DNA of 64,000 nt from Dermatophagoides farinae (lineage: Eukaryota > Arthropoda > Arachnida > Sarcoptiformes > Pyroglyphidae): NCBI RefSeq assembly GCF_024713945.1, contig NC_134681.1:1922001-1986000 (forward strand). The letters run 5' to 3'. This document shows, piece after piece, positions 29,301-36,962 of the stretch. Positions within the stretch are counted from its first letter, which is position 1. Every line of letters begins with the position of its first letter. The notes under the pieces were generated by a model. That model was not told the origin of the DNA, ran no database searches, and worked only from the letters and a program-made list of their open reading frames with translations. A program made the translations under genes and the position numbers.

Positions 29301-32300
29301 CTCCTGAATGAATGAATGACAAGTGAACAATTTTGTTTTTGTTTTTCGGAAAGATTTTTTGTTTTCAATTTTATGATAATTAGATGGCGCATTTCATTTA
29401 AATAATTACAATGATGATGATGATGATGATGATTATTGTCATTTTTTTTCGCTTTCAAATCATCATTCATTAATCATTGGCTAAAACAGCCAGTGACAGC
29501 TTTTTCATTTTTTTTACTCATCAAAATTTTCGTTTGTTTTATCCAAATTTAGATTATCGAATTGATTGACGTGAATCCAAAAATTGGTCCACAATCTGGT
29601 GGTACACGTATATATTTGAGTGGAAAAAATCTAAATATCGGTTCAAATGTTGCCATCTATTTGGATGATTTACCTTGCTATGTTGAACGGTAATGTTGTT
29701 TTTGTTTTGGATTTTTTTTTCAAATTTTTAATTCATTTTGTTTGTTGTTGTTGTTGTTTATACAGAGCTTTAGCTAGTAGCTTTCAAATGAGCTGTCGTA
29801 CAAGTGCAGCACCATATCCATCATATGTTGTAACACGTCTCATTTTAATGATTGATGGTGCTAATTATACATTGGCTAATCCATTTCTTTATACGGCTGA
29901 TCCAACAATTGATCGTATTGAACCATTGCAGAGTTTCTTTTCTGGTGGTCGTATGATAACGGTGACTGGATCACAATTTACTTCTATACAACAGCCACGA
30001 ATGTTGGTATTTGTACCAAGAATCACACAATCACATCATAATCATCATCAACAAAAACAAATAAATCATCATTATCCAACAGTATGGACACCAACATACA
30101 ATGGTCATAATAATAATAAATAATCATCATCATCATCATCATCATTATATTCACAATAATCATCAACAGTTACAACAACCAAAAATGGATCTAAATAATA
30201 ATCCAAATCAAGGAATGATAAATATCATTGATCAATATCGTTTAATCAATGAATCGGTTTGTCATCCATTTTTTTTTACATTTAGTTTTCATTAGTAATT
30301 CTAATATTTTTTTTTTTTTGGCACAGATCTGTACAATTCATTCACCAATTAAAATGTTGTGTCAATCACCAATGATAAATGGTGATCTACAATTATTGGC
30401 TAGTAATCTAAGTCAAACAAATTTTCGTGATAATAATCATCATCATCATCATCATCATCGTGATCATCAACATAATCATCGTAATAATAATTCAACATTG
30501 CATCATATACCTAATCAAATTTATTTACAAATCGGTTTCTTAATGGACGATACAATAACAGTATTAGAATTGGATAAATATTATCCACATGTTGATTCAA
30601 ACATGCTTTATGTATCGGATCCAATAATTTATTCATTGAATAATGGACAAGGAAAATCAATCACTATTGGTGGCCATAATAATAATGATAATCACAATGA
30701 TAATGTATTACCATTCAAAGGTGATGTTATCATTGTTGAAGGTGAAAATCTTGCCGTATTGTTATTGAATGAATTTGAATTAAACATTACTATTGGTCAA
30801 CAACGTTGTAATTTAACATCGGTGAATATGAGACAAATTATCTGTCAGCCACCAGTTTATCCACCTGCACCAACCGATGAATTAGGACGTCGTAATTCAA
30901 TTGAATTACCGGCCATTGTATTGAAAATTGGTAATATGCGTCGCCATTTAGGTTATATTTATTATTCAGATTATTTTTATGCCGGTTTTAATGATCAACA
31001 ATTTGGTGGTGGTCATCCACCAAATTTAGATCAAGATTCATTATCAAGATTTTATCATCAAAATCATCATCCATCATTTGGTGGTGTTGGTGCTGGTAGT
31101 GGTAATCGTTTCGATACTGTTAATAATAATAATTCATTCAATGTAGAATTATTGATTGTCATATCAATATTGATTGGTACAATATTGACAATCGTATCGA
31201 TAATTATATTGGCTGCATATAAAAATAAACAAACAGAAGCTGAACGTGAATATAAACGTATACAATTACAAATGGATACATTGGAGAATAATGTACGTGC
31301 TGAATGTAAACAAGCATTCGCCGAACTACAAACCGATATTTTACATTCAAATGGCTTATTGAATATCGATGATCTACAAACCATTCCATTACCAACACAT
31401 GATGAACGAACATTTTTATTACGAATGTTTTTCGTTTCTGGTATACCATGGCCACTACCGTCACCACCATCACCACCACTAGCAGCACCAGCAGCAGCAT
31501 TATCATCATCATCATCACCACCACCAGCATTATCATCATTGTCATCAACATCATTGACATCAGCTTCATCATCATCGATGACAATAACATCAAATAAAGT
31601 TAACAATATTTATAACATGTCATTAGATAACGGTGGCATTGGTAGTCATGGTGGTGGTGGTCATTCATCATCACGATCATTAAAGATGATGATGATTAAT
31701 AATAATTCACAGCAATTATTGAAATTAAATTATTTAAATCAAATGTATTGGTATTATTCACCATATTTTCGTAATATCGATAATCATGATAAATTATCAT
31801 TATTGCCAATTGATCCACAATTATTAATGAATGATTTTCATTACAATAATAATCATAATAATAATGGATCACAACCTGTTGAAAATTTTTACACAATTAA
31901 TCGATCATCAATAATCAATAATAGTAATGATAACAATACACAGCAGCAACAAAATTATCAACGGCCATCGATTGTAATTGAACAATTTGAACAATTATTA
32001 ATGAATCGTACATTTTTATTAATATTGATCGATACATTGGAAAAACAGACAAAAAAATCATTTTCAATTACTGAACGTATGCGTTTTGCATCATTATTAA
32101 TGATTACATTATTGGATCGTATGGAATATTCATTCGATATAATGAGACAATTATTATCACAATTAATTGATCGTTTTGCAACAAATAAACATTCAACATT
32201 AGAATTAATTAAATGCAATGAAACGATTGTCGAAAAAATGCTCATCGATTGGCTATCGATTTGTCTTTATAAATATGCTCGTGAAGTATCAAGTGGTCCA

Positions 32301-35300
32301 TTGTTTTTACTATTCTCTGCGATCAAACATCAAATCGATAAAGGTCCAGTCGATTTTGTTACTGGCAATTCTAGGTATTTATTTTTTGTGTAGTACAAAT
32401 TGAAATTTTTTTTAAAAATATTTTTTTTCTCCCAAATTTAGATACTCATTATCGGAAGAGAAATTATTACGTGAACAAATCGATTATAAAACATTAACTG
32501 TACATGTATTTTTGGATGATAAATTACAACAAACATTACCAATATCGATTAATCGATTATCGAATGCAAATCGAATCAATAATAGTAATAATAAACAACG
32601 ACGTTGGATTGCGAATCAATCAACATCAACAACATTACGTTCGATTAATAATAATCGAATAATGAAAAAATCGATAATAATGGATTATCATCAAACAACA
32701 ACAAATGATCATCATTCTATTAACAACAATAACAATGTAGATGACATTATACAGAATCATAGTAGTAGTACACCGGTACAAGATTTCCACATTAACGGAA
32801 TGGCTGTAACCAACAACAACAACAACGCCAATAATAATAATGGTCGTGGTAGTGGAAGTGGAAGTGGAAGTGGTGATCAAACAAGTTCAACAGATGTAAC
32901 AACAATGACCGGAATTGATAAAGATAATGATGATGATAATGATGATTATGATGATGGTGATGGTGGCTATTATCCATGTCGTATATTAGATTGTGATACA
33001 ATAACACAGGTTAAGCAAAAAATTATCGATTCATTATATCGTTATGTACCGAATATTGAAAGACCATCCATAAATGATGTACAATTATATTGGAGATGTT
33101 TAAAACCTAGACAACAACAACAACAACAACAACAACAATCAACGTCATCAACATTACGACGACAACAAATAAATCAAAATATTGGTGATTATAATAATGG
33201 AACTGAAACAAGTTTCAATAGTGATTATCAATCACAGAATATACAACAACAGCAACAGCAACCAGCAATAATGACAATTCGTTCACCGAAAAATGCAAAT
33301 TCAAATCAACAATCATCGACAACCGCAGTATTATATCAAGATTTGTATGGTGTTGCAGCATTAATGTCAAAAAATGATGCCGATAGAATATATAATGCTA
33401 GTCGTCATAGTAATATTTCATCATTAGAAATGGCTGATATTCTTCTCGATGATTATGATCATTCTACACAGATTTTAACGGCAAATGAAGCCATTTGGAG
33501 ACGTTTAAATACAATATCACATTATGGTATTACTGATGGTGCTATACTATATTTATCCATAAGACCAACAAAATCATCATCATTATCATTATCACCATCA
33601 TCATTATATTCTGGTAATATTAATACTACAACTGCTACTAATACTACTGCTACAAATATGAAACGATCCAATAATAATAATCCACGTAAATCGATCCAAA
33701 TAGATTCCCAGGTACAACCACCACCACCGCTACCACCACCACAATTGCAAACAACAGTAAATAATTATCGTTATCATCATGAATCCAATATCATTTCTAG
33801 TGGTGATGGTGGTGGTGTTGCTGGTAATGAAATATATGACAATTCAATAACAAACGATGATGATGATGAAAATACAGAATTTCATCTTTATGAACAAATA
33901 CCGGCAGATAGAAATTCTAATCATGATTCATCATTCTATGGTTATCATCAGGATAATATTTATAATTTATCATCGGAAACATCTTCTACACGTATGAGAC
34001 CACCAATGGCAGCAGTAATTAATTATGGATTATCATCATTACAACCACAACAACAACAACAACAACAAAGATATGAATCATATATTTATCATCAAAGATC
34101 ACCATCGATATTTCGTCCGGAAGAAATATATGTAACACAAAATGGCAATCAACGTAAAGCATGTGGTGGAAATACATTGTTAACATATCAAACATTGACA
34201 AATTCAACGCCAAATTCATCAACATTATTTACACCAAATCATCAATCAAGATTATTATTGCAGCCAAAAAATCAATTATTATCATCATCAACATCATCAT
34301 ATCGATTAAATTCAACAACAATAATCAATAATCAACATCATCGTAATAATCGTCGATCATTTGCACGTAATGTTTATGATCGTCTTAGTTTATTCATGAA
34401 ACGAACATCAACACCGAAAAGACAACAACGACGTATAAATCATACATTACATAATAATCAACGTTTATTGATGGCCAATAGTGATTATGGACAACAAGCT
34501 AATAATAATGATAATTATTCTACTGTGGCTTCTTCCAATAATCAAAATGATGAACAAAGACAACGACGACGACATAATATATGGCATTTAGTTAAACCAT
34601 CTAGTTTAATTAATGATTGTATTATTGGTGTATCTGGTGGTGTATCTTTTCTTCAAAATCATAATGATAATGATGATTATGATGAATTGATGAATAACCA
34701 TAAATCTTATAGCCTTCGTAATCTACGTACCATTCGTCAACGACGTGCATTACGACGACGACAACGACATTGTTTTACAAAGCAATTTCCGAAAACAAAT
34801 GCCAAATCATCATCACAATTGGCGGCTGAAGCAGCAGCTTCAGCTGCATTATCATCATCACAAATGAATTTGGAACCAATAATAAATGGTGGTGGTGGTG
34901 GTGGTTTTAATAATTCTTCTGTATCGATGAATTCATTGGCAGCAATATCAACGCCAAAAACAGCATTACAACCGACAACAACGACAACAACATTGACGAC
35001 GGCAACAATAGCCAATAATGGTTCACCATTATCCATATTGACAACATCGGCATCATCATTATTAGCATCGATATTTTGTTCAAATTCACAACATCAACAG
35101 CAACAACCGAATGATACATTGAATTCATTATCAACATATCTTATAAATCGATCGATACCGGAAATTTATTTGACCAGATTATTAACAACAAAAGGAACAA
35201 TACAACAATATGTTGATGATGTTTTTCATACAATTTTCACTGTTAATGAACGATTACCAATAGCAATAAAATGGTTATTTGATTTTTTTGATCAAGAAGC

Positions 35301-36214
35301 AATGAAAAATTCAATAACCGATTCGGATATATTGGCACAATGGAAAAGTAACAGGTAACAAAAAAAAAATGTTTTACTTTTTGTTTTTATGTCAATTCAT
35401 TATTTTTCTTCTTCTGTTAAACTATAGTTTAATTCTACGATTCTGGGTCACCATATTACGTATGCCGGAGATATTGTTTGACATACAAAGCAATATTAGT
35501 ATCGATGTTTGTTTGGATGTTTTGGCACAAAATCTAATCGATACATGCCGTCATCATCATAATCAATTGATCATGAATGATAATAATAATAATAATAATG
35601 GAAATGGAAATGTTTCCAATGGAAGCCATAGTAGTAATAATAATAATAATAATAATAATGATGAGAATAATGGAAAAATTTTCAATAAAGATCCAAATAG
35701 CAGTAGTAGCAGTAAATTATTATATGCACGTGATAATGCAAATTATCAAAAAATTATAAATGAATATTATAAAGATATTTCATTATTACCATCGATAAAA
35801 GAAAGTGATATTATTGCCTATATGAAAGATGTTTCAAAGGTATGTTTTTTTTCTGTCAGTTTTTTTTTTTTTTTTTTTTGATTAATTACAATCATTCTGT
35901 CTTTTGTTTCATTTTTGTTTTCATAGACATTTGAAGGAAAAATTCATAAAGATAAATCATTAGATCAATTATTGACATATTGTATTGCATATAAAGAACA
36001 AATATTTCAATCATTGTCAAATGAACCAAAAGCACAGCAAGAACATTTACATTTAAAATTTGAGACAATTATTTATGCTGCAATGGCCACTACTACTGCG
36101 GCTACTACAAATGTTGGTGGTAGTCATCAACAACATCAACATCAACAACAACCATCATCATCATCATCATCGTATGGATGTCAACAACAACGTTCAAATG
36201 GAATTTCTCGTTGA
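10298..36214 (+). CDS. Plexin, semaphorin receptor (5'-partial, 17 exons; B-type favoured)
   Basis: Plexins are single-pass cell-surface receptors for semaphorins that signal to Ras/Rap and Rho-family GTPases during axon guidance and cell movement. Joined exons: 10298-10477, 16676-16810, 22845-22945, 23014-23269, 23815-24074, 24885-24993, 25085-25306, 25623-25707, 25850-26025, 26103-26354, 29553-29689, 29766-30081, 30170-30256, 30327-32374, 32442-35354, 35428-35839, 35927-36214. All junctions are GT-AG with matching phase and sum to 2,658 residues plus stop. Order: sema C-terminus, PSI1, linker, PSI2, linker, PSI3, IPT domains, membrane span (31146-31220), juxtamembrane coiled coil, split GAP domain with RBD between the halves. 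Typical whole plexins are about 1,900-2,100 residues; this partial one is longer because of low-complexity insertions. The start codon is not in view. The CNWC of PSI2 and CVWC of PSI3 resemble B-type more than A-type plexins as I remember them, so subtype is tentative. One junction (30082-30169) could instead be a frameshift. Confidence 0.95.
13741..13774. repeat. (GATA)n microsatellite
   Basis: Eight AGAT/GATA units, one imperfect, followed by a short GA run. Confidence 0.9.
13993..14098. repeat. Two (GT)n tracts flanking a short spacer
   Basis: (GT)n at about 13993-14020 and 14071-14098 are separated by about 50 bases of unique sequence. Confidence 0.9.
14318..14358. repeat. (GT)n microsatellite
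   Basis: About 20 uninterrupted GT units. Confidence 0.95.
16676..16810 (+). CDS. Plexin exon b: end of sema domain
   Basis: The 45 codons run from a CACAG acceptor to a GTAAGT donor, phase 0 to phase 0. They begin VLLTRGDYG and end YLIASSPYK. This is the last sema propeller blade leading straight into the first PSI module. A 6,198-bp intron precedes it. Confidence 0.9.
16811..22844 (+). other. Plexin intron, 6,034 bp
   Basis: The intron runs from GTAAGT to TTAG and contains long (TG)n, (CA)n and (ATG)n tracts. A non-repetitive island at about 17936-18080 is the only segment with protein-like reading frames. Both flanking exons are phase 0. Confidence 0.85.
17349..17393. repeat. (TG)n microsatellite
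   Basis: About 22 uninterrupted TG units in the second large plexin intron. Confidence 0.95.
22845..22945 (+). CDS. Plexin exon c: PSI domain 1, first half
   Basis: This 101-bp exon starts after TTAG and ends before GTATG, leaving two bases of an Arg codon. It encodes VVKFPVETC and then a Cys-rich run with NPYCGWC, the hallmark of PSI (plexin-semaphorin-integrin) modules. Confidence 0.92.
23014..23269 (+). CDS. Plexin exon d: PSI domain 1, second half, with repeat insert
   Basis: The exon starts after TTTAG, completes the split Arg codon (RCTIKSEC) and ends at a GTAAGT donor in phase 0. Between the PSI cysteines is an insertion of Asn, Gly and a run of Thr encoded by nearly pure ACA codons at about 23118-23141, a microsatellite captured in coding sequence. 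The domain resumes with [10 protein letters not shown], a conserved plexin segment following PSI1. Confidence 0.9.
23270..23814 (+). other. Plexin intron, 545 bp
   Basis: An AT-rich intron from GTAAGT to TTAG with T-runs before the acceptor. Nothing else is recognisable in it. Confidence 0.85.
23815..24074 (+). CDS. Plexin exon e: IPT-like fold between PSI1 and PSI2
   Basis: The exon begins [14 protein letters not shown] after TTAG and ends in phase 2 before GTAAGT. It carries the conserved segment NGLICQTPA and later [10 protein letters not shown], then FDCSVHKS, the first cysteine of PSI2. This is the immunoglobulin-like linker that in plexins separates the first two PSI modules. Confidence 0.9.
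24075..24884 (+). other. Plexin intron, 810 bp
   Basis: The intron runs from GTAAGT to AAAG and holds an ATG-repeat (24397-24417), a TG tract (24657-24673) and T-rich sequence. No exon is seen. Confidence 0.85.
24885..24993 (+). CDS. Plexin exon f: PSI domain 2
   Basis: This 109-bp exon completes a Ser codon and encodes [20 protein letters not shown] followed by further cysteines, the second PSI module. It ends in phase 0 before GTAAGT. The WDCNWC core resembles insect B-type plexins more than the FPCxWC of A-type, a comparison made from memory. Confidence 0.9.
25085..25306 (+). CDS. Plexin exon g: IPT-like fold between PSI2 and PSI3
   Basis: The 74 codons lie between an ATAG acceptor and a GTAAG donor, phase 0 to 0. 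The sequence starts [16 protein letters not shown] and includes FQCIIEIE and an IICNELM strand, matching the ectodomain linker that follows PSI2 in plexins. Confidence 0.88.
25307..25622 (+). other. Plexin intron, 316 bp
   Basis: An AT-rich intron between GTAAG and ATCAG. It includes a short (GTT)n tract at about 25546-25562 and nothing else of note. Confidence 0.85.
25623..25707 (+). CDS. Plexin exon h: end of the second linker fold
   Basis: This 85-bp exon starts after ATCAG and ends after one base of a Phe codon before GTAAG. It includes [15 protein letters not shown], equivalent to the conserved 'hsVxWxxxFxID' strand that precedes PSI3 in plexins. Confidence 0.88.
25850..26025 (+). CDS. 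Plexin exon i: PSI domain 3
   Basis: The exon starts after TTTCCAG and completes the Phe codon (FTIYKC). The third Cys-rich module follows: [16 protein letters not shown] and further cysteines, ending TCPPPRIDY before GTAAAT, phase 0. Confidence 0.92.
26103..26354 (+). CDS. Plexin exon j: first canonical IPT domain
   Basis: The 84 codons run from an ACACACAG acceptor to a GTAAGT donor, phase 0 to 0. The protein begins [20 protein letters not shown], the classic start of a plexin/Met-type IPT (TIG) domain, and ends AQEKFQYK. A 3,198-bp intron follows. Confidence 0.93.
27068..27124 (+). other. Candidate alternative terminal exon of plexin (soluble form)
   Basis: An acceptor with TTTTAATTGCAG precedes 18 codons in phase 0, the phase left by the upstream IPT exon (donor at 26355). 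They read [18 protein letters not shown] and stop at TAA 27122-27124. AATAAA follows at 27231-27236. If used, it would end the protein after the first IPT domain without a membrane span. The opening IIE matches the opening of the normal next exon (IIELID). No transcript evidence is available here. Confidence 0.25.
29381..29390 (+). promoter_or_regulatory. CTCF-like motif in plexin intron
   Basis: TAGATGGCGC fits the AG(A/G)(T/G)GGCGC core I associate with arthropod CTCF. It lies about 160 bp upstream of the exon at 29553. A single ten-base match could be chance. Confidence 0.3.
29553..29689 (+). CDS. Plexin exon k: second IPT domain, start
   Basis: The exon begins [20 protein letters not shown] after TTTAG, again an IPT start. 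It ends LPCYVE plus two bases of an Arg codon before GTAATG. Confidence 0.93.
29766..30081 (+). CDS. Plexin exon l: end of IPT2, start of IPT3
   Basis: The exon completes the Arg codon ([11 protein letters not shown]), finishes IPT2 and starts IPT3 at [20 protein letters not shown]. After the MLVFVPR strand the protein enters a His/Gln/Asn-rich stretch. The 3' boundary chosen here is the GTATGG at 30082, which restores frame with the next exon. Without a splice the frame stops at TAA 30121-30123. Confidence 0.75.
30170..30256 (+). CDS. Plexin exon m: low-complexity segment inside IPT3
   Basis: This 29-codon exon ([14 protein letters not shown]... through RLINES) has a CAACAG acceptor and a GTTTGT donor. 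It links the MLVFVPR strand of IPT3 to the conserved [15 protein letters not shown] strand of the next exon. Its 5' edge is uncertain because a one-base indel near 30115 would give the same frame change without an intron. Confidence 0.6.
30327..32374 (+). CDS. Plexin exon n: IPT3/IPT4, membrane span, GAP first half
   Basis: Contents in order: end of IPT3 ([15 protein letters not shown]), a His/Asn-rich insert, a further IPT-like fold ([12 protein letters not shown], ending near LGYIYYSD), a single hydrophobic span at 31146-31220 ([20 protein letters not shown]) and a charged juxtamembrane coiled coil ([23 protein letters not shown]). The GAP domain starts with [12 protein letters not shown] Pro/Ser/Asn-rich insert of about 177 residues (31441-31970) then splits it before [18 protein letters not shown]. 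Late in the exon the motif that is normally LRRTES reads IKCNET (32208-32225). The exon ends [10 protein letters not shown] plus AG before GTATTT. Confidence 0.95.
32442..35354 (+). CDS. Plexin exon o: RBD with giant inserts, start of GAP second half
   Basis: The exon opens [20 protein letters not shown], an unmistakable plexin sequence. The Rho-GTPase-binding domain appears as islands: [11 protein letters not shown] (about 32500), [17 protein letters not shown] (about 32980-33030) and [20 protein letters not shown] (33496-33555). They are separated by Asn/Ser/Gln/Asp/Gly-rich runs. After the RBD come roughly 530 low-complexity residues in which only WHLVKP (34582-34599) is recognisable. The GAP second half begins [20 protein letters not shown] at 35155. 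The exon ends QWKSN plus AG before GTAAC. Confidence 0.95.
35428..35839 (+). CDS. Plexin exon p: GAP second half with the second arginine
   Basis: The exon begins [20 protein letters not shown], the plexin version of the RasGAP 'FLR' segment; its conserved Arg codon is 35438-35440. An Asn/Ser-rich insert (about 35574-35712, largely AAT codons) follows. The conserved [20 protein letters not shown] then leads to the exon end before GTATG, phase 0. Confidence 0.95.
35927..36214 (+). CDS. Plexin exon q: C-terminus and stop
   Basis: The 95 codons plus TGA (36212-36214) begin [19 protein letters not shown] and continue with the last GAP helices ([21 protein letters not shown]). The protein then ends in a Thr/Ala, Gln/His and Ser-rich tail of about 40 residues finishing NGISR. 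I see no vertebrate B-plexin PDZ-binding end. Confidence 0.93.
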   Translation, partial: TFEGKIHKDKSLDQLLTYCIAYKEQIFQSLSNEPKAQQEHLHLKFETIIYAAMATTTAATTNVGGSHQQHQHQQQPSSSSSSYGCQQQRSNGISR

Positions 36215-36294
36215 ACCTGAAGTGGACTGGGGGGAAAAAAAAAATTTTTATTTTTTACTTTTTCTCTTTTTGTTAATTTTGTTGTAAAATTTTC

Positions 36295-36302
36295 TGTAAA
36301 TA
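36295..36302 (+). promoter_or_regulatory. Pumilio-type element UGUAAAUA
   Basis: TGTAAATA matches the UGUANAUA consensus of PUF-family RNA-binding proteins. It lies 81 bases after the plexin stop codon. Confidence 0.4.
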
Positions 36303-36379
36303 TATTTTATATTGTCTTGTCTTGTTTTTTATTTCTTCTAAATTTGTTTCGTGTTTGTTTGCGCTTGTGTAATGTAAAT

Positions 36380-36387
36380 TGTATATA
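36380..36387 (+). promoter_or_regulatory. Pumilio-type element UGUAUAUA
   Basis: TGTATATA is the preferred form of the UGUANAUA element. It is the second copy within 86 bases, upstream of the first polyadenylation signal. Confidence 0.45.
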
Positions 36388-36490
36388 ATCTTGTGTCTTT
36401 ATAAATATTTTGATTGATTTTTTTTCTCGATTTTCTGAACAAAAAAAAAAAAGCAAAAATTATTTTACAATCCGTGTCTTATGATGAAAT

Positions 36491-36496
36491 AATAAA
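36491..36496 (+). terminator. Plexin polyadenylation signal
   Basis: AATAAA lies 277 bases after the stop codon. Further AATAAA hexamers at 36567 and 36571 could give a slightly longer 3' end. Confidence 0.55.
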
Positions 36497-36936
36497 TGTT
36501 TATATGAATATAAATCAATGAAATCCACGCACACACACACAAACACACACACACACAATCAAGATGAATAAATAAAAAAAATTCGATCATAAAATCGATA
36601 ATTTGATTTTCCTGGTGTTGAATGATGCGGAAATGTTAGAAAAACATTAAAAATGCGTTTGATTTTTTTTTCTTGTTTATAATTGTGTCTGCACTTTTCA
36701 CCCAAAATGATAATAATCATCATATATCAATATAATATCGATATCGATGATTGATTGATTGATTTATTGGCTGGTTGACAACAACTTACCACAGTCAATC
36801 AATCAAATATATTCAATATATATAGTGCATTTATTAAGCAACCAAAAAAAAGTCATCATTTTCATATTTATCCAAAAAAGAAACAAAAAAACCTAATTAA
36901 AAATAACAATGAAAACGATGTAATGAAAATTTTTTA

Positions 36937-36962
36937 CAAAAAAAAAAAAAAAAAAAAAAAAA
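36937..36962. repeat. Poly(A) run
   Basis: A run of over 20 A residues between the plexin and sestrin genes. I see no retroelement body next to it. Confidence 0.85.

Larger units (their letters stand above)
26355..29552 (+). other. Plexin intron, 3,198 bp
   Basis: The intron runs from GTAAGT to TTTAG. Most of it is microsatellite. It also contains a non-repetitive island at about 26990-27310 with a splice acceptor, short reading frame and polyadenylation signal, and a CTCF-like motif at 29381-29390. Confidence 0.85.
36215..36580 (+). other. Plexin 3' untranslated region
   Basis: AT-rich sequence follows the plexin stop codon. It holds two Pumilio-type elements and candidate AATAAA signals at 36491, 36567 and 36571. 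A CA repeat separates the first signal from the others. Confidence 0.7.

Noticed and set aside
31067-31606. Minus-strand 179-codon frame opposite the plexin GAP exon
   Set aside because: It is an antisense shadow of the plexin coding sequence, Asp/Ala-rich because of CAT and CAC/AGC runs on the coding strand.
32635-33007. Minus-strand frames inside the RBD exon
   Set aside because: Shadows of Asn/Asp-rich coding sequence, rich in His or Ile/Val only through repeat complementarity.
36937-36962. Poly(A) run considered as the 3' end of a retroposed element
   Set aside because: No target-site duplication or reverse-transcriptase-like frame lies next to it; similar A/T runs occur throughout.
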